The translations under genes and the position numbers were made by a program. Positions 17,663 through 25,905 of a stretch of DNA of 64,000 bases are shown here, one piece after another. The stretch's first letter is position 1, and each line of letters opens with the position of its first letter. This DNA is from Prevotella sp. khp7 (GTDB taxonomy: Bacteria; Bacteroidota; Bacteroidia; Bacteroidales; Bacteroidaceae). The notes under the pieces are model-generated. The model had not been told where the DNA came from, did not search any database, and saw nothing but the letters and a program-made list of their open reading frames with translations. Location of the stretch: the NCBI RefSeq assembly GCF_900109055.1, contig NZ_FOIV01000003.1, forward strand, positions 622,835-686,834. The letters are read 5' to 3'.

Positions 17663-18559
17663 ATGCCAAAGCGCCGAGTTGTTCGTAGAAAGGGAGTTGG
17701 AACTACCCGTACTTACCATGGCCCCCGAGGCCGTCGTAAGCCAAGCATCCTTGTCCGTTTGTTGCGCCGTGTCCCTTCGTGGGGATGGTGGATTGGAGCT
17801 GGCTTGGTTGTTGCGGGCTATGTGTGGTTTTTCTATTATTTTTTTGTAGGTCCCTTCGGCTTCCGATGGCGTGCTCTCTATGGCGACGTGAGCTATCCTG
17901 AAGGCTACGAGATTCACGGTATCGACATCTCCCACCATCAGGGCCGTATCGATTGGGATGATCTTAAAGATAATGGTTCCATCAACAAATGTCCCATTCG
18001 TTTTGTGATGATCAAGGCTACTGAGGGTGCCACTCAGACTGACGAGAACTTCCGAGACAATTTCTATCAGGCTCGCGAAAATGGTTTCACGCGCGGCGCG
18101 TACCATTTTTATAGCGTGCACACGCCTGCAGAACAACAGGCCTGGCATTTTATTAACACCGTGAAACTCGAAAATGGCGATCTGCCTCCTGTTCTAGACG
18201 TTGAACATAAACCAAAGAGCCAGACCGACGAACAGTTTAAGCAGTCTGTGCTCGAGTGGCTCGATATCGTGGAACGCTACTATCAGGTGAAACCTATTAT
18301 CTATACCTATTTTAGATTTAAGACCCGTTATCTTAACGATACTATTTTTAATCAGTATCCCTATTGGATAGCTCATTATTACGTCGATTCGCTTGAATAC
18401 CAAGGTCCATGGAAGTTCTGGCAGCACACCGATGCAGGACGGCTTCCTGGTATCAAGGGCAATGTCGACTTCAATATCTACAACGGTTCCTACTACGACT
18501 TGCGCCAGATGACCATTGGCTCTCAGGAAACTATCGGCGTTAAAGCCTATAGTGAATAA
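17663..18559 (+). CDS. GH25 lysozyme (muramidase) with N-terminal membrane anchor
   Basis: 298 residues. A basic N-terminus (PKRRVVRRKG, GPRGRRKPS) precedes one transmembrane helix (about 43-65, WWIGAGLVVAGYVWFFYYFF), giving a protein anchored in the inner membrane with its enzyme domain outside. The GH25 domain starts at IHGIDISHHQGRIDWDDL (catalytic Asp region) and contains FVMIKATEG, GAYHFYS and PPVLDVEH (catalytic Glu), ending with FWQHTDAGRLPGIKGNVDFN. Such enzymes cut the MurNAc-GlcNAc bond of peptidoglycan. The ATG at 17663 was chosen over a TTG at 17660. It is convergent with the amylase gene. Confidence 0.92.
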   Translation: MPKRRVVRRKGVGTTRTYHGPRGRRKPSILVRLLRRVPSWGWWIGAGLVVAGYVWFFYYFFVGPFGFRWRALYGDVSYPEGYEIHGIDISHHQGRIDWDDLKDNGSINKCPIRFVMIKATEGATQTDENFRDNFYQARENGFTRGAYHFYSVHTPAEQQAWHFINTVKLENGDLPPVLDVEHKPKSQTDEQFKQSVLEWLDIVERYYQVKPIIYTYFRFKTRYLNDTIFNQYPYWIAHYYVDSLEYQGPWKFWQHTDAGRLPGIKGNVDFNIYNGSYYDLRQMTIGSQETIGVKAYSE

Positions 18560-18566
18560 GACAAAT

Positions 18567-18605
18567 AAAGTGGCCAAGCGATGAAAGCCTGACCACTTTT
18601 TTCTT
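18567..18605. terminator. terminator between lysozyme and amylase genes
   Basis: AAAGTGGCCA (18567-18576) pairs with TGACCACTTT (18590-18599), one mismatch, followed by a T-rich run. Both flanking genes end here, so it may act in both directions. Confidence 0.75.
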
Positions 18606-18619
18606 TATTACTTAATTAC

Positions 18620-20716
18620 TTAGAGATCACTCTCTTTAACCCATATGCTGTAGCCACGTGAAGGAGCTGAGAGCTCTACACGGCCGTCGGCCTCGACAGT
18701 GACTTTCTGTGAGGTGTTCAGGACATTGACCAAACGCTTACCAGCCCAATTGCTGAAGCCAGAGGCGTTCACCGTTACCCACATGGCCTTAGTACTGCTG
18801 TCGTGGTTGTTCAGTACGATGATAGCGCCGTCTTTGGTGCCGTTACCCTGGCGACGGGCGATATACAGATTCTGGCAGTTGCTTGATGGGTATGGATTTC
18901 CCGTTTCGCTGAGCACTGTTATAACACCACCAAGATACTTCTTACGTATTTCAATGAGCTTCTTCAACTTGTTTTTCAGTGTAGAAGGAGCGGTTGTGGT
19001 GTAGTTGGAGTGGTCGGCATCCACCTGTGTCACGCCGAAGAAGTGAGGATAGAACAGACAAGGACGTCCTTCGTGGGTGAGAATGTAGGCATAGCCCAAT
19101 TGATGGTCTTTAGTAACCCATTTGTCGTGCTCCTTACCAGTATCGTGGTTGTCGAGGAAGGTCACAACCGAGGTGCCTGGGAGCGCGTTACCGCCGCTGT
19201 TGCGTACCATGCCGGCATGATTCAACCATGACATGTTGAATGAGTTTCCATTGCCATTACACATCTCTGTGAGCGTGCTCTTCAGTGGGAAGTCGAATCC
19301 GTTAACTTGAGCGCCGTAAGAGGCTACTGTGTTAACCCAATTTTTGATACGGTAGTCGGCACCCCAGTATTCGCCTACGATGAATGGCTGTGCACCGTCG
19401 ACATGCGGAAGGCCGTTCACCCAGTTGGCAACGAATGACTCTTGGAAGCCGCGAACGAAGTCAAGACGGAAACCATCGAAATGAATCTTGTTCACCAGCC
19501 ACTTACCCCAGTTGTTCAGACGGGTCTGTACTGTGCTGTTGTAGGTGTTATAGTCGTTACCGAAGAACTTGGTGTTCGTGATAATCTCATCTGATCCATA
19601 ATCGCCAAGCCAGTCGTTAGCGTCGGACGGATGGAAATGACTGTAGTTCCATGAATAGTTAGGTTCACCACTACCAGTATGGTTCACGTAGGTGATGTTG
19701 GTATTGGTACGAGCCTGTAGGGTGGTGTTGGCCAAGTTGGTGCCGTTATACCATACAGCCACGGGATAGTAGCCAAGCATAGAGCCTGCGTCAACCCAGT
19801 TGCTGCCATCCTCACGCTTGGCAGAGAGACGAATCTCTATGTCGTGCTTAGACGATACATGAATCTTGTACTCGTCGATATCAGAATGATTTTCCATGTG
19901 TCCGCGGATGATACGGCCAGAACCCGGGAAGTTGTTGAAGCTGCCGTTGCCGTTGTTGGGCTCATACTCCCAATTGTAAGAAGACGAGATGTTGCTGTTG
20001 TCCCAGCGAATCATGAGGTCGTAGCCGCGCTGAGTAGAGGATTCATTCCAAGGCAGTCCATATCCCTTGATTTGAATGTAGTAATCGCCTGTCGCTGCAT
20101 TTGGGATGACCCAGCGAATCTCATTGGCAGGGTAGGGCTTGTTCTGCTCGCCATGAGCCTCACCGAACACATAAGCCTTTACGGCAGGGTTCACTTCCTC
20201 ATTCTCATCGGAAGAATAGACGTGGTTGAGTACCACATCGGAGTAGACACTGATCTTGGGCGACTGGTGCATGGTACTGATCATCGACTCCAGTTCGGCA
20301 CGACTACCAAAACGCGTTTCTGTGGTACCTTTCTGATAGTAGTTACCCAGGTCGTAATGGTCGTAGATACCATAACCGTTGTCAGTGATACCCCAGTTGC
20401 CTTTAGAGGGCACTGGTGTCCAGATGGCGGTGATGCCACTTGATTTCATCTCAGAGGCCTTAGACCGAAGGGTGTTCCACCAGGAACCGTTTCTACCAGC
20501 TTCGTCTACAGGCACATTCCAGTAGAATGCCTGCATCATTACATCGTTGAGGGGTTGCAGACTGTTGGTGCCTCGTGTCGCAGCCTTTTCGGTCTGTGGT
20601 TGTGGTTGCAGGTCAAGGTCCAACGTGTCAGAACAACTTTGCGTCAGCGTCATGCTGAGCAACATGCCAGTGGCAATAAGAAGATTGCCGTTTCTCTTGC
20701 ATAATAGCTTTTTCAT
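18620..20716 (-). CDS. GH13 alpha-amylase, surface or periplasmic lipoprotein
   Basis: 698 residues. The N-terminus carries a lipoprotein signal (LLSMTLTQSC, lipid-attached Cys about 28) and a short spacer, so it is membrane-anchored outside the cytoplasm. The GH13 barrel begins DVMMQAFYWNVP; conserved regions are YSDVVLNHV (region I), GFRLDFVRGF (nucleophile Asp, about 418), VGEYWG (acid/base Glu, about 446) and TFLDNHDTG (Asp, about 522). About 150 residues between region I and NYSWNYSHFHPSD form a beta-rich insert (GDYYIQIKGYG, DEYKIHVSSKHDIEIRLSAK) not found in ordinary amylases. The C-terminal beta domain ends SRGYSIWVKESDL. It hydrolyses alpha-1,4-glucans such as starch. No SusC/SusD genes are near. 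A -7 box (TACATTTG) lies at 20768-20775 on the minus strand. Confidence 0.93.
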   Translation of the reverse strand: MKKLLCKRNGNLLIATGMLLSMTLTQSCSDTLDLDLQPQPQTEKAATRGTNSLQPLNDVMMQAFYWNVPVDEAGRNGSWWNTLRSKASEMKSSGITAIWTPVPSKGNWGITDNGYGIYDHYDLGNYYQKGTTETRFGSRAELESMISTMHQSPKISVYSDVVLNHVYSSDENEEVNPAVKAYVFGEAHGEQNKPYPANEIRWVIPNAATGDYYIQIKGYGLPWNESSTQRGYDLMIRWDNSNISSSYNWEYEPNNGNGSFNNFPGSGRIIRGHMENHSDIDEYKIHVSSKHDIEIRLSAKREDGSNWVDAGSMLGYYPVAVWYNGTNLANTTLQARTNTNITYVNHTGSGEPNYSWNYSHFHPSDANDWLGDYGSDEIITNTKFFGNDYNTYNSTVQTRLNNWGKWLVNKIHFDGFRLDFVRGFQESFVANWVNGLPHVDGAQPFIVGEYWGADYRIKNWVNTVASYGAQVNGFDFPLKSTLTEMCNGNGNSFNMSWLNHAGMVRNSGGNALPGTSVVTFLDNHDTGKEHDKWVTKDHQLGYAYILTHEGRPCLFYPHFFGVTQVDADHSNYTTTAPSTLKNKLKKLIEIRKKYLGGVITVLSETGNPYPSSNCQNLYIARRQGNGTKDGAIIVLNNHDSSTKAMWVTVNASGFSNWAGKRLVNVLNTSQKVTVEADGRVELSAPSRGYSIWVKESDL

Positions 20717-20845
20717 TTTTTGTAGTTTTTAGTTAATTGAAAATCTGTAACATTTGTTTTGCGTTGGCAAATGTAGTAAAGATATGAATATGTTGTTATC
20801 TAAAAGTGTGATTTTTTGTGATTTACGATGTGCAATCGATTGAAT

Positions 20846-20879
20846 GAAAAATCCCCTCACCACTATTCTGATAAGGGGA
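20846..20879 (-). terminator. Rho-independent terminator of the SpoU methyltransferase gene
   Basis: On the minus strand TCCCCT (20879-20874) pairs with AGGGGA (20857-20852), followed by a T-run (20851-20847). It lies about 40 nt after the stop codon. Confidence 0.75.
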
Positions 20880-20919
20880 CTACATCTTTACACACGCCTG
20901 CGCATTAGGTGGATTACGT

Positions 20920-21699
20920 TTATTGGCGTCGGCGGAACTCAGAGCAGGTGATGGCAGTGGCGATAGCTACGTTGAGACTGTCGACAGTGTCACCATTGTG
21001 GAAATTTGGTATTAAAAGTCTTCGGTTGACCAAGGCGCGCACCTCACCAGAGATACCGTTACCCTCGTTACCCATGATGATAAGACCATGGTTAGAGAGC
21101 TCTTGTGTATAGATATTCTCACCGTCTAGGAAGGTTCCATAGACAGGGAAGTCTTGGGGAAGCGACTTTAGCAGGGCGGTAAGATCAATATAAATTATGT
21201 TCACGCGCGCAATACTGCCCATGGTGGCCTGAACCACCTTAGGGTTGTAGGCGTCGACAGTATCGTCGGAGCAGTAGATGGTAGAAATGCCAAACCAGTC
21301 GGCTATGCGGATGATAGTGCCGAGATTGCCAGGGTCTTGGATGCCATCAAGAGCAAGGGATAGCCCTTCTTGCATCCCTTCGGTAGTAAACGACCTGAGA
21401 TTCGCAACAGTCTCGGGGATCACCCCTTTAGGCCCTTGTGGCAGAGGAAAGAGGGCGAGAACCTGTTGAGGATGCTGCTGGAAACTTAGACGGCGGAGTT
21501 CGTCGTCGCTGACTTCTGTAGCCTCTGTGGTAGGGTTATTCTTAATCCACTCGGCTGTGGCGTAGACGGAGTGGGGCTGGTGGCGCTGTAGCAAATCACC
21601 TACAACCTTAGTGCCCTCGGCAACGAAGAGTCCTTCGCGGCGGCGAAACTTCTTTTGCTCGAGCTGTCGGATAAATTTAAACTGATTTTTACTGATCAT
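20920..21699 (-). CDS. TrmH/SpoU family RNA 2'-O-methyltransferase
   Basis: 259 residues. An N-terminal substrate-binding domain (FIRQLEQKKFRRREGLFVAEGTK, about 8-90) precedes the knotted SPOUT domain with its three motifs: LDGIQDPGNLGTIIRIADWFG (about 115), IIMGNEGNGIS (about 208) and LLIPNFHNGDTVDSLNVAIA (about 230). It methylates ribose 2'-OH groups in rRNA or tRNA with SAM; the exact target nucleotide cannot be read. A -7 box (TATCTTTG) lies at 21732-21725 on the minus strand. It is divergent from tamL. Confidence 0.94.
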   Translation of the reverse strand: MISKNQFKFIRQLEQKKFRRREGLFVAEGTKVVGDLLQRHQPHSVYATAEWIKNNPTTEATEVSDDELRRLSFQQHPQQVLALFPLPQGPKGVIPETVANLRSFTTEGMQEGLSLALDGIQDPGNLGTIIRIADWFGISTIYCSDDTVDAYNPKVVQATMGSIARVNIIYIDLTALLKSLPQDFPVYGTFLDGENIYTQELSNHGLIIMGNEGNGISGEVRALVNRRLLIPNFHNGDTVDSLNVAIATAITCSEFRRRQ

Positions 21700-21738
21700 T
21701 TAAAAAAAGTCGTTAATTCTGATGCAAAGATACGAAGA

Positions 21739-21766
21739 AATTGAGAATTAAGAATTGAGAATTAAG
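21739..21766. repeat. perfect 14-bp tandem duplication in the tamL promoter region
   Basis: AATTGAGAATTAAG occurs twice head to tail (21739-21752, 21753-21766). The second copy supplies the TTG of the tamL -33 box. The reverse complement of its core recurs at 31374-31401. Confidence 0.85.
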
Positions 21767-21784
21767 AGTTTTTTTGTAATTTTG
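21755..21784 (+). promoter_or_regulatory. promoter of tamL
   Basis: TTG (21755-21757) and TAATTTTG (21777-21784) are 19 nt apart. Transcription would start near 21788, about 15 nt before the assigned TTG start codon. Confidence 0.6.
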
Positions 21785-21802
21785 GCCCCAAATTAATGAG
21801 AA

Positions 21803-24022
21803 TTGAAGATTCGGAATAAGAAAACGGGAGTGATAATATCTATGGTGGTTGTGCTATTGTTGTGCAGCTGCTCAGTTACGCATAATCTTGATGATAATGA
21901 ATTGATACTTGACAAGGTAAAGGTCGTTTCTGATAGGAAATATAAGGACATTAGTACCTCACAACTGAAGAATTACGTGAGGCAGAAGGAAAACGCTCGT
22001 TGGTTTTTGTCGATGAAGATACCTTTGGGCGTGTATGCGTTGGCGGGTAAAGATAGTTCTTGGGTAGGACGTACGCTCCGACAGATGGGCGAAGCACCTG
22101 TAATTTACGATACTCTGTTAGCCAGACAGACGTGCGATGACCTACAGCAGGCGATGCGGAACAAAGGCTATTTGGATGCTCAGGTGGAGTTGTTTGTAGA
22201 CCAAAAGAAGAAAAAGAAAATTGACGCTATCTATGTTCTTCACCCAGGGAAACCTTATTACATAACTCCGCTTGAAACCGATATTCAGGACTCTACGATT
22301 GAGAGGCTGTTGAAAGAACGTAAGTCGCTGTTGAGCGAGGGTATGCAGTTTAACGTAGAGACGATGGCACAAGAGCGCTCAGATGTATCATCGTTCTTGC
22401 AGGACAGAGGCTATTTCAGGTTTCATAAGGAGTATGTGAGTTATAAGGCAAGAAAAAATGAGAACCTGCACCATGTAGCACTGGCAAAGGTACTACATCC
22501 TTATCAGATAGATGAGGGGCGTGACACGCTGCATAGCCAGTACCGCATTCGTAATCTCAACTATGTCAGTGGAGCGCAGGGCGATTCTGCCATACATTTA
22601 AGGCTGCGAGTGCTCGAAGAGAACACATTCCTGAAACCTGGCAGCCTCTACTCTGCATCGGATTTGCAAAATACTTATAACCATTTTGGACGATTGGGAG
22701 CTGTGAGATATACCAATATTAGTTTTGAGCAGGTGGCTGATACCGCGCTGCTTGACGCAACCATACAGGTACAGACGAACAAACCCTCGACAATCAGTTT
22801 CCAACCAGAGGGTACCAACACGGCAGGCGATTTCGGTGCCGCAGCCTCACTGACCTATCAAAACCGTAACTTGTTCAGGGGTTCGGAGACCTTCAGTGTG
22901 CAATTACGCGGTGCCTATGAGGCTATCAAGGGCTTGGAGGGCTATCGCAACCAGGACTATATAGAATATAGTGTGGAGAGTAGATTGTCTTTTCCACGAT
23001 TTTTGTTTCCTTTTCTGAATAGTGATGTGAGGCGTAGAATCACGGCCACTAGTGAGGTGTCGCTATTGTATGACTCGCAGGATCGCCCAGAGTTCCACCG
23101 AAGGGTGCTCTCTACAGGATTCCATTACCAGTGGAAACCTCAGAAACACCGTGACAGCTATAGTTTAGACCTAGTGGATTTAAACTATGTGTTTATGCCT
23201 TGGGTGAGTCAGACTTTCAGGAGGGAATATCTTGAAAACGAGTCGAACTCGAACGCAATCCTGCGCTATAACTATGAGAACCTGTTTATCATGCGCATGG
23301 GCTTTGGTTATAGTTATAACAATGGGCGACTGGCACTGAAGACACATGTAGAGTCTGCTGGTAATTTGTTGGATTTGTGTGCCCATAGTTTTAGAGCCGA
23401 GAAGAACTATTTGGGACAATATCGTGTGTTCAATATCGCCTATGCCCAATATGTGAAGGCCGACTTTGATTTTACACGACAGTTATTGGGAGGTAAGCAG
23501 GATCAGTTGATATTCCATTTGGGATTTGGCATTGCCTATCCCTATGGTAATAGCCAGGTACTGCCTTTTGAGAAACGCTACTTCTCAGGAGGTGCCAACA
23601 GTGTAAGAGGATGGACTGTGAGAAGTTTGGGCCCAGGACGGTATAAGGATAAGGATGGTAGGATAAACTTCATTACACAAACGGGTGATATGAAGTTTGA
23701 TTTGAATTTGGAATACCGCACCCATCTGTTCTGGAAATTCTATGGCGCTTTGTTTGCAGATGCGGGTAACATCTGGACATTGCGCAAATACGATGAACAG
23801 CCAGAAGGGCAGTTTACCTTACGAGGACTTGTGAACGATTTGGCGGTAAGCTATGGTATGGGACTGAGACTGAATTTCGATTACTTTATATTAAGATTCG
23901 ACCTTGGTATGAAGGCCATCAATCCAGCTTATGAGACAGAGGAAGAGGCACATTACCCGCTGATTCACCCCAGAATGGGGCGCGATCTGGCATTTCATTT
24001 CGCAGTTGGACTACCATTCTAA
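21803..24022 (+). CDS. tamL: translocation and assembly module lipoprotein TamL (BamA/TamA family)
   Basis: 739 residues. A lipoprotein signal (MVVVLLLCSCS, lipobox Cys about 23) is followed by POTRA-like domains (about 30-330; DDLQQAMRNKGYLDAQVE, SSFLQDRGYFRFHKEYV) and a C-terminal Omp85 beta-barrel (about 340-739) with a QLIFHLGFGIAYPYGNS strand, the conserved FSGGANSVRGW motif (about 600) and a barrel end AFHFAVGLPF. Omp85 proteins insert or move proteins across the outer membrane; the lipidated TamA form is typical of Bacteroidetes. No in-frame ATG precedes the lipobox signal except Met 14 (21842); a TTG at 21803 gives a normal basic n-region (KIRNKK), so TTG is preferred. The partner tamB is not adjacent. 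Confidence 0.88.
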   Translation: MKIRNKKTGVIISMVVVLLLCSCSVTHNLDDNELILDKVKVVSDRKYKDISTSQLKNYVRQKENARWFLSMKIPLGVYALAGKDSSWVGRTLRQMGEAPVIYDTLLARQTCDDLQQAMRNKGYLDAQVELFVDQKKKKKIDAIYVLHPGKPYYITPLETDIQDSTIERLLKERKSLLSEGMQFNVETMAQERSDVSSFLQDRGYFRFHKEYVSYKARKNENLHHVALAKVLHPYQIDEGRDTLHSQYRIRNLNYVSGAQGDSAIHLRLRVLEENTFLKPGSLYSASDLQNTYNHFGRLGAVRYTNISFEQVADTALLDATIQVQTNKPSTISFQPEGTNTAGDFGAAASLTYQNRNLFRGSETFSVQLRGAYEAIKGLEGYRNQDYIEYSVESRLSFPRFLFPFLNSDVRRRITATSEVSLLYDSQDRPEFHRRVLSTGFHYQWKPQKHRDSYSLDLVDLNYVFMPWVSQTFRREYLENESNSNAILRYNYENLFIMRMGFGYSYNNGRLALKTHVESAGNLLDLCAHSFRAEKNYLGQYRVFNIAYAQYVKADFDFTRQLLGGKQDQLIFHLGFGIAYPYGNSQVLPFEKRYFSGGANSVRGWTVRSLGPGRYKDKDGRINFITQTGDMKFDLNLEYRTHLFWKFYGALFADAGNIWTLRKYDEQPEGQFTLRGLVNDLAVSYGMGLRLNFDYFILRFDLGMKAINPAYETEEEAHYPLIHPRMGRDLAFHFAVGLPF

Positions 24023-24042
24023 TATAAATAAATCAAAATTAA

Positions 24043-24074
24043 TTTGGTATTTCGCTCGATTTGCACTACCTTTG
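24043..24074 (+). promoter_or_regulatory. promoter of the metallo-hydrolase to lipoprotein operon
   Basis: TTTG (24043-24046) and TACCTTTG (24067-24074) are exactly 20 nt apart, a near-ideal Bacteroidetes promoter. Transcription would begin about 18 nt before the ATG at 24096, and no other good promoter is seen until 31 kb on this strand. Confidence 0.75.
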
Positions 24075-24095
24075 CACGAAAATTAAAAAATAAGG

Positions 24096-24899
24096 ATGTT
24101 GAAATTTATATCGTTTGGAAGCGGCAGCAGTGGAAACTGCTATTACCTTGGTACCGCCACAGACGCACTCCTCATAGATATCGGCGTAGGTATACGCACC
24201 CTGAAAAAACACTGCAGGGACTATGGCGTAAGCCTTAGTACGGTGAAACGTGTACTAATCACTCACGACCATGCCGATCATATTAAATCGGTTGGCTCGT
24301 TCAGCTACGATTATCAGGTGCCTGTGTATGCTACGGAAAAGGTGCATAATGGCATTAACCACAACTACTGCGTGACCCGTAAGGTGAGCGATGAGAAGAG
24401 GAAGGTGCTGAAAATTGGTGAGACGGTGCAATTAGGCGACTTTACGGTGAGACCTTTTGCTGTGCCTCATGATGCTACAGAGAATGTGGGCTATGAGATT
24501 CTGGTAGAAGGAATGACCTTCGTGATATTGACTGACGTGGGCAGTGTGACTGATGACGTGAAGCAGGCAATCTCCAAAGCCGACTATTTGGTGATTGAGG
24601 CTAATCACGATGTGGAGATGCTGGAAAACGGACCATATCCTGCCTATCTGAAGAAGCGTATACTCAGCGATAGCGGACACCTGTCGAACGATTTATGTGG
24701 ACGCGTGTTAGCTGAAAATATGTCGGAACACTTGAAGCATGTGTGGCTCTGTCACCTTAGCGAAGAGAATAATCATCCAGAACTCGCTCGCAAGACGGTG
24801 GAGACTATATTGAGAAGTTATGGCATCGTTCCAGGAAAAGACTTGGAGTTGGAAGTGCTTCGTAGAACCATGCCCACGGGAGTGTATGAGTTAATATAG
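24096..24899 (+). CDS. MBL-fold metallo-hydrolase (YycJ/WalJ-like)
   Basis: 267 residues of the metallo-beta-lactamase fold. The N-terminal SFGSGSSGNCYYLGT and the metal motif ITHDHADHI (HxHxDH, about residue 56-62) are visible, followed by further ligands VPHDATENVGYE, LTDVGSV, EANHDVEML and VWLCHLSEENNHPE. The pattern matches the YycJ/WalJ group, predicted 5' nucleases or exonucleases on DNA. Length is typical. It heads a run of six closely spaced genes. Confidence 0.92.
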   Translation: MLKFISFGSGSSGNCYYLGTATDALLIDIGVGIRTLKKHCRDYGVSLSTVKRVLITHDHADHIKSVGSFSYDYQVPVYATEKVHNGINHNYCVTRKVSDEKRKVLKIGETVQLGDFTVRPFAVPHDATENVGYEILVEGMTFVILTDVGSVTDDVKQAISKADYLVIEANHDVEMLENGPYPAYLKKRILSDSGHLSNDLCGRVLAENMSEHLKHVWLCHLSEENNHPELARKTVETILRSYGIVPGKDLELEVLRRTMPTGVYELI

Positions 24900-24917
24900 A
24901 ATCAAAAAAGAAGTGCG

Positions 24918-25421
24918 ATGAAAGAGGTTATTGTAAAAGATGCAGATTTGCAGCAGGCTGCTATGGAGGGTATGGATGCCTTTATTGGTGTGTTTACCCA
25001 TGCCATTCATGATGCCATTGGCGGAGAATTGACTGCCGAGAATATGGGCGAGTTGAATAGCGATCAGATAACGCTTCTCTCATGGGAGATTCTGCACGAG
25101 GAGTTGATGGATGGTGGATTCGTGCAGTTGATACATAATGGTTACGGCCCTTTCATCTTCAAGAATCCGTTTGCTAAAGCCCTGCGTCAGTGGGAAATGC
25201 GTGGACCATCGAAGATGATTTACGACGCTCACACACTATGGTTGAAGTATCGAGACGAGATAGAGAAAGACTGTAGTGACGAAGAGTTTATGGCACTCTT
25301 TGAGAAATATCCGGAGTTCGATGACCTCGATGATCTCTTCATTGAAAACGAGGAAGAATGGACTGATGACATCGCCCACTATATCGACGATCATCTGGAG
25401 CACTTCGCAACGATAAAATGA
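24918..25421 (+). CDS. DUF4375 (DMP19-like) domain protein
   Basis: 167 residues, acidic and helical. The core [27 protein letters not shown] / [19 protein letters not shown] (about 48-98; split here) matches the DUF4375/DMP19 family as I know it. Some family members mimic DNA or bind a transcription regulator, but that is not shown for this one. The C-terminal third is strongly acidic ([20 protein letters not shown]). It lies 18 nt after the metallo-hydrolase and 1 nt before smpB. Confidence 0.75.
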   Translation: MKEVIVKDADLQQAAMEGMDAFIGVFTHAIHDAIGGELTAENMGELNSDQITLLSWEILHEELMDGGFVQLIHNGYGPFIFKNPFAKALRQWEMRGPSKMIYDAHTLWLKYRDEIEKDCSDEEFMALFEKYPEFDDLDDLFIENEEEWTDDIAHYIDDHLEHFATIK

Positions 25422-25422
25422 T

Positions 25423-25905
25423 ATGAACAAGACAGAGGAACTGCTCAGAAAGAAGAGCCCTATACAAATCAAGAATAAGAAGGCTTCATTTGAATACTTC
25501 TTTATTGAGACCTACACAGCAGGCATTGTGCTGACGGGTACGGAGATCAAATCCATTCGTCTAGGCAAGGCCAGCTTGGTTGATACCTACTGCACTGTGA
25601 TTAATGGTGAACTGTGGGTGAAGGGTATGAGCGTGAGTCCTTACTTCTATGGGGCGTACAACAACCACGAGATGAAGCGTGACCGCAAGCTACTGCTTAC
25701 CAAGAAGGAGATAAGAGCTTTGGAGAGTGCTACCAAACAAACGGGTTATACCATTGTTCCTACGTTGGTGTTTATCGACGATAAAGGGCGTGCAAAGATG
25801 GATATTGCGCTCTGTAAGGGTAAGAAGGAGTACGACAAACGTCAGACGCTGAAAGAGAAGGAAGACCGACGTGAGATGGATAGAGCAATGAAAGTGTATA
25901 AATGA
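25423..25905 (+). CDS. smpB: SsrA-binding protein
   Basis: 160 residues. SmpB binds tmRNA and carries it to stalled ribosomes for trans-translation. Family signatures: [26 protein letters not shown] (start), [18 protein letters not shown], the [21 protein letters not shown] segment, and the Lys-rich tail [23 protein letters not shown] that enters the ribosome. Length is normal. Its stop overlaps the metH start by 4 bp (ATGA). Confidence 0.97.
   Translation: MNKTEELLRKKSPIQIKNKKASFEYFFIETYTAGIVLTGTEIKSIRLGKASLVDTYCTVINGELWVKGMSVSPYFYGAYNNHEMKRDRKLLLTKKEIRALESATKQTGYTIVPTLVFIDDKGRAKMDIALCKGKKEYDKRQTLKEKEDRREMDRAMKVYK

Noticed and set aside
24044..24238. 64-codon frame upstream of and overlapping the metallo-hydrolase gene
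   Set aside because: It starts inside the promoter and runs in another frame of a recognised protein.
25800..25901. Cobalamin or SAM riboswitch before metH
   Set aside because: The upstream sequence is the coding end of smpB with a 4-bp overlap, leaving no leader.
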